A stretch of 18,278 nucleotides of DNA, from positions 1 to 18,278 of the forward strand of contig JAHQVR010000281.1 in NCBI GenBank assembly GCA_019634245.1. The letters are read 5' to 3'. Source of the DNA: Gammaproteobacteria bacterium (GTDB lineage: Bacteria; Pseudomonadota; Gammaproteobacteria; Granulosicoccales; Granulosicoccaceae). Shown piece by piece: positions 15,063 through 18,278 of this stretch. Under the pieces are notes generated by a model. That model had not been told where the DNA came from, did not search any database, and worked only from the letters and a program-made list of their open reading frames with translations. The position numbers were made by a program, and so were the translations under genes. Position 1 is the first letter of the stretch. Each line of letters begins with the position of its first letter.

Positions 15063-15953
15063 ATGCTTCATTTGGTGGATTCGAGCATTTACGTTTTTCG
15101 AGCCTGGCAAACCTTACCGGCAGATATCGTCAACACCTTCGACGAACAAGCCAACGCCATAATAGGTTTTACGAACACACTGGTAGATATTATTTGCAAA
15201 GAAAAGCCCTCTCACTTGGTGTGCGCATTCGATGAAAGCCTAAGACTGGGTCACCGACACACGATTTACCCGGACTACAAAGCCAATCGACCACCCGCTC
15301 CACCAGAACTAAAAATACAATTTGACCGATGCAAACAAGTGGTCGAGGCACTTGGCGGAGTTGCTCTGGGCAGCCAATGTGTGGAAGCTGACGACATCAT
15401 AGGCCAACTCGCCGCATTGGCCCATGACAACCGTGAGCCGTCGACGATCATCACCGGAGACAAAGACCTAGCCCAGTTCATAAAAGCAGGAGACACCTAC
15501 TGGAACTACGCTCGAAATGAACGCAGTACACCAGCGATGCTAAAAAAGCGTTTCGGCGTCGGCACTCATCAGATAGCTGATCTACTTGCTCTGTGCGGTG
15601 ATAAAACCGACAACATTCCCGGAATACCGGGTGTCGGTATGACAACCGCGGCTCGATTGCTCGTAAAATGGGGCAACTTGGATACGCTGTTTTCTCATGT
15701 CGACAAAGTTGCAGACATGAAATTTCGTGGTGCGCCGCGAATAAGCTTGCTACTAAAAGAACATGAACAAACTGTTCGACTAGCCAGAGAACTCACCGGA
15801 TTAATTATCGATGACACTCTACCGGATTCTTTGTCTGAACTGTGTTTCTCACAAAGAGAGCTCGACGACATCAGCAAAGACTTAGTTGACTGTGGCTTTT
15901 CGCACGAACGAGCAGAGCAACTCGCGACAAAGACCCAATCTGCCTACCTGTGA
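15063..15953 (+). CDS. 5'-3' exonuclease / flap nuclease, DNA polymerase I N-terminal type
   Basis: 296 residues, close in size to the isolated 5'-nuclease domain of Pol I and to stand-alone relatives such as ExoIX (Xni). Motifs: LVDSSIYVFRAW with Asp6, CAFDES (Asp57), YPDYKANRPP (69-78), VEADDIIGQLA (Glu108, Asp110, Asp111), ITGDKDLAQFI (Asp133, Asp135) and the H3TH block LCGDKTDNIPGIPGVG (178-192, Asp180, Asp183). All metal-binding acids seem present, which favours an active nuclease. It likely trims 5' flaps or RNA primers. The start ATG is 2 bases from the nuclease stop, and the end overlaps rluE by 4 bases (GTGA), so the three genes look like one translationally coupled unit. Confidence 0.92.
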   Translation: MLHLVDSSIYVFRAWQTLPADIVNTFDEQANAIIGFTNTLVDIICKEKPSHLVCAFDESLRLGHRHTIYPDYKANRPPAPPELKIQFDRCKQVVEALGGVALGSQCVEADDIIGQLAALAHDNREPSTIITGDKDLAQFIKAGDTYWNYARNERSTPAMLKKRFGVGTHQIADLLALCGDKTDNIPGIPGVGMTTAARLLVKWGNLDTLFSHVDKVADMKFRGAPRISLLLKEHEQTVRLARELTGLIIDDTLPDSLSELCFSQRELDDISKDLVDCGFSHERAEQLATKTQSAYL

Positions 15954-16507
15954 ATAAGGTTCTACTGTTTAATAAACCGTTTCAGGTTCTGTGTCAGTTC
16001 ACTGACGATCAAGGTAGAGACACGCTAGCCAACTACATTCGTAAACCGGGCTACTACACCGCAGGCCGACTCGATCGAGACAGTGAAGGGCTATTATTGC
16101 TGACTAACAACGGAAAGCTGCAGCATCGCATCAGTCACCCAAGCTTTAAGATGCGCAAGCGGTATCTGGTACAAATTGAAGGTGATATTACGGACAACGC
16201 ACTCGCCCAATTGCGCAGTGGCATTCAGCTTAAAGATGGTACTGCCCGGGCACTGGACGTAGAGAGAAGTCAGGAACCAGACACACTTTGGCCTCGCAAT
16301 CCGCCGATTCGTGTTCGTAAAAACATTCCAACCAGTTGGATCATCTTGGATATTGACGAGGGTCGGAATCGTCAGGTTCGGCGTATGACAGCAGCTGTCG
16401 GCTTTCCTACCCTACGCCTGATCAGAACACACATCGGATCATTTTCGGTGTGGTCGTTAAAGCCAGGTGAGTATCAAGAAACATCTGCCAACATTCCAGG
16501 TGTTTAA
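15950..16507 (+). CDS. rluE: 23S rRNA pseudouridine synthase, RluE type
   Basis: 185 residues from a GTG that overlaps the upstream TGA. It has no S4 domain, as is normal for RluE. It carries the RsuA-family catalytic motif AGRLDRDSEGLLLLTN (38-53) with Asp42, KRYLVQIEGD, and EGRNRQVRRMTAAVGFPTLRLIRTHIGSF near the C-terminus. In E. coli RluE makes pseudouridine 2457 in 23S rRNA. The close family members RsuA, RluB and RluF differ by an N-terminal S4 domain. FNKPFQVLCQFTD at the N-terminus is typical of RluE. Confidence 0.9.
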   Translation: MNKVLLFNKPFQVLCQFTDDQGRDTLANYIRKPGYYTAGRLDRDSEGLLLLTNNGKLQHRISHPSFKMRKRYLVQIEGDITDNALAQLRSGIQLKDGTARALDVERSQEPDTLWPRNPPIRVRKNIPTSWIILDIDEGRNRQVRRMTAAVGFPTLRLIRTHIGSFSVWSLKPGEYQETSANIPGV

Positions 16508-16570
16508 GTTCTAACCTTTGGGTATCTCTAGTTTTGGACAGGTTCAGATTTTTACCCAACCACTAATTGG

Positions 16571-16576
16571 TATACT
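16571..16576 (+). promoter_or_regulatory. Candidate -10 box of the metzincin gene
   Basis: TATACT, 12 bases before the ATG at 16588, would place the transcript start within a few bases of the start codon. The gene also lacks a ribosome site. The -35 region is only T-rich. Confidence 0.35.
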
Positions 16577-16587
16577 CGGCCCCCTCC

Positions 16588-18210
16588 ATGATTATCTACC
16601 GCGACATCTGCCTGGCGATTTGCCTACTGAGCCTGAGCTTTGCTGGCAGTACAGCGCTATTCGCCTCTGAGCCTGACCACACTGCAAACCCACCTAAGGA
16701 ACAAACTACAACCGCCTCGCCTACTCAGCTCATAGGGTATCTAGAAACCACGCTATCGCTACGCGTTATTGACCCGGACAATGCACGCGAATTCGAACTT
16801 CATCTGAAGCCGAATACGAGATTAAATAATCTATTGGCAGAATCTTCATACCCACCAATCACCTTCTATTCTGGGTCGGCTCTAAATCAAAGCGATTCCT
16901 GGGTAAGGCTTACGCTCATCGATCAAACCTTTTCGGGCATGATGTACGCAGCCGGCGAATGGTATGACATAAGCACTGAGAACAATAAGGTTGTGCTGGA
17001 AAATAGCTCGGAACAATTTCGACAATGGAATCAAACAGACTCGAATGCACGATCATTGGATCCCATCATCTTTGCCCCCAACGTTTCGCAGCATCTCAAT
17101 AATCATTCGCGTAATGATGTGAGAATGGATGTTGACGATGGACTACCTAGAGCCATTAAAATCGGCGTAGTGGTGGATAGTCTGTTCAACGACTATCACA
17201 ACGGCAATGGCCTGAACAGGGCGCTAACCATTATCAACAATGTCGACGGCATGTACCAATCCGCGTTTGGATTATCGTTAGTCGTTGAGACAATCAAGCT
17301 GTATCAAGATCCAGACACGGATCCGCTGAGATTGATCCCCAATGACATTGATCTCATCATCAACTCTTATCGGAATACCCGATCAAACGACCCCGAGCTA
17401 CGCGCCGACTTAGGTTTAGTCCACGTGTTCACTGGTCATTCCAACCCGGAGCAGGCTGTTGGTGTGGGTTGGATTGGCACCCTATGCCGACTGGACGGAT
17501 TCGATATGAGCTTATCCACACCGTTCACCTTTGACACCCTGCTCGCCGCACATGAAATCGCCCACAACTTAGGTGCGTTGCACGATGAAGACCAAGCCTG
17601 CCTCGGTCTGCAAACTCCTGGCAGCAACCTAATTATGTCGCAACAAATCTCCAACCAAACACAAGCGGTGTTTTCGCAATGCAGCTTAAGCTCTATCGAG
17701 CCAGCTCGCAGGGCCTCTTGCTTGTTTAACGATATCGATCTTCGCTTGGACGCACACGCGTTATCAACCAACAGACCGAACACCAAGATCCTGTCTGTGC
17801 AAATTCAAAACCCCGACAGTAGTCGATCAGCCACGGATGTAATCAGCCGTACCGTCTTCCCGCCCAACACACTATTGGAGGATCAAAGTGCTGGGTGCTC
17901 TATTGAATTCAGTACGTTGGTGTGTGTTCATGGTCGTATCGATGCTGGCAGCTCTAGTGTAATCAGCGTGGTGGCCAATTTTTCCAACACCCAAAGTGAT
18001 GTAGTGCAATCCAGCATCGAATTGACGACTGTGGCTGATTCCAATACCTCTAATAATATCGCTACCGTGTCGGTACCACCTTTAGACGACGCCACTGCCG
18101 AAAACAGTTCCAGCGGCGGTAGTGCCGGAGGTGGGACGATGTACACCTTGGTTTTACTGCTCGGATTGTTTCAGCTGCGCCAACGTAACTTCAACGTAAC
18201 TTCAACGTAA
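16588..18210 (+). CDS. Exported metzincin (reprolysin/M12B-like) with GlyGly-CTERM-like tail
   Basis: 540 residues from the ATG at 16588; a TTG seven codons upstream is less likely. Signal peptide: IIYRDICLAICLLSLSFAG...ALFAS. Residues ~45-160 form a propeptide-like region. Catalytic domain ~190-375 with the metzincin zinc site HEIAHNLGALHDE (322-334: His322, Glu323, His326, His332) and a Met-turn (NLIMSQQ, Met350); VFSQCS follows, as in ADAM-type peptidases. The next ~120 residues resemble a DUF11-like beta domain (SNTSNNIATVSV). The tail SSSGGSAGGG, a hydrophobic helix (TLVLLLGLF) and basic LRQR fits the GlyGly-CTERM sorting signal processed by rhombosortase. The last residues and the stop lie in an 11-bp tandem repeat. 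It is expected at the cell surface or secreted. Confidence 0.88.
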   Translation: MIIYRDICLAICLLSLSFAGSTALFASEPDHTANPPKEQTTTASPTQLIGYLETTLSLRVIDPDNAREFELHLKPNTRLNNLLAESSYPPITFYSGSALNQSDSWVRLTLIDQTFSGMMYAAGEWYDISTENNKVVLENSSEQFRQWNQTDSNARSLDPIIFAPNVSQHLNNHSRNDVRMDVDDGLPRAIKIGVVVDSLFNDYHNGNGLNRALTIINNVDGMYQSAFGLSLVVETIKLYQDPDTDPLRLIPNDIDLIINSYRNTRSNDPELRADLGLVHVFTGHSNPEQAVGVGWIGTLCRLDGFDMSLSTPFTFDTLLAAHEIAHNLGALHDEDQACLGLQTPGSNLIMSQQISNQTQAVFSQCSLSSIEPARRASCLFNDIDLRLDAHALSTNRPNTKILSVQIQNPDSSRSATDVISRTVFPPNTLLEDQSAGCSIEFSTLVCVHGRIDAGSSSVISVVANFSNTQSDVVQSSIELTTVADSNTSNNIATVSVPPLDDATAENSSSGGSAGGGTMYTLVLLLGLFQLRQRNFNVTST

Positions 18211-18278
18211 CTTCAACGTAACTTCAACGTAACTTCAACGTAACTTCAACGTAACTTCAACGTAACTTCAACGTAACT
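18181..18278. repeat. 11-bp tandem repeat CAACGTAACTT, at least 8.9 copies
   Basis: Perfect units from 18181 to the window edge (98 bases), so the true length is unknown. The first three units supply the last residues (NFNVTST) and TAA stop of the metzincin. No unit differs from another, which indicates recent expansion. Confidence 0.95.

Noticed and set aside
5711..16543. TTGGACAGGTT at both 5711-5721 and 16533-16543, in two gaps
   Set aside because: Eleven bases with no extended similarity around them; not enough for a repeat family.

Overview
The window looks like chromosomal DNA of a gammaproteobacterium, probably free-living and marine. The evidence is the housekeeping set (yicC/rph, rdgB/hemW, rpmE, an RluE-type pseudouridine synthase, a Do-type periplasmic protease with a two-component system) and an exported metzincin with a GlyGly-CTERM-like tail. 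The genus cannot be named from sequence alone. No tRNA, rRNA, CRISPR array or prophage was seen.

Layout. 68-1174 (-) is a three-part VOC/cupin/cupin protein of unknown role. 1196-2216 is an insertion sequence with matching ends and one DDE-type transposase, lodged between that gene and a VC0807-family membrane protein (2230-2973, +). 3256-4740 (-) is a Do/HtrA protease, divergent from an OmpR-type response regulator (4876-5571) and its histidine kinase (5996-7501). Next come, on the minus strand, a LysE-type exporter, a small unknown membrane protein and yicC (7524-9436). Divergent from yicC are rph (9559-10272) and an isochorismatase-fold hydrolase (10392-10943). A secreted fasciclin protein (11010-11492, -) is followed by rdgB-hemW (11810-13738), rpmE (14031-14237) and a tightly packed set of an SNase-fold nuclease, a 5'-3' exonuclease and RluE (14320-16507). 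The right end holds the metzincin (16588-18210), whose last codons run into an 11-bp tandem array that continues past the window edge.

The most striking layer is not a gene. Three non-coding elements of 156-158 bp (2995-3151, 5755-5910, 13748-13905) share ends with each other and with the insertion sequence. One shares 20 bases exactly with the IS end, and another is flanked by a perfect 9-bp duplication, TACTTCGAA. They look like a MITE family moved by the resident transposase. They sit between genes: one separates the response regulator from its kinase, and one lies just after hemW. A separate 15-bp palindromic repeat has extended the hemW reading frame by about 36 codons.

Of the functional groups, the Do protease with the two-component system suggests envelope-stress control. 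rph, yicC and RluE belong to RNA metabolism. RdgB cleans the nucleotide pool. The SNase and flap-type nuclease act on nucleic acids. The metzincin and fasciclin proteins are exported.
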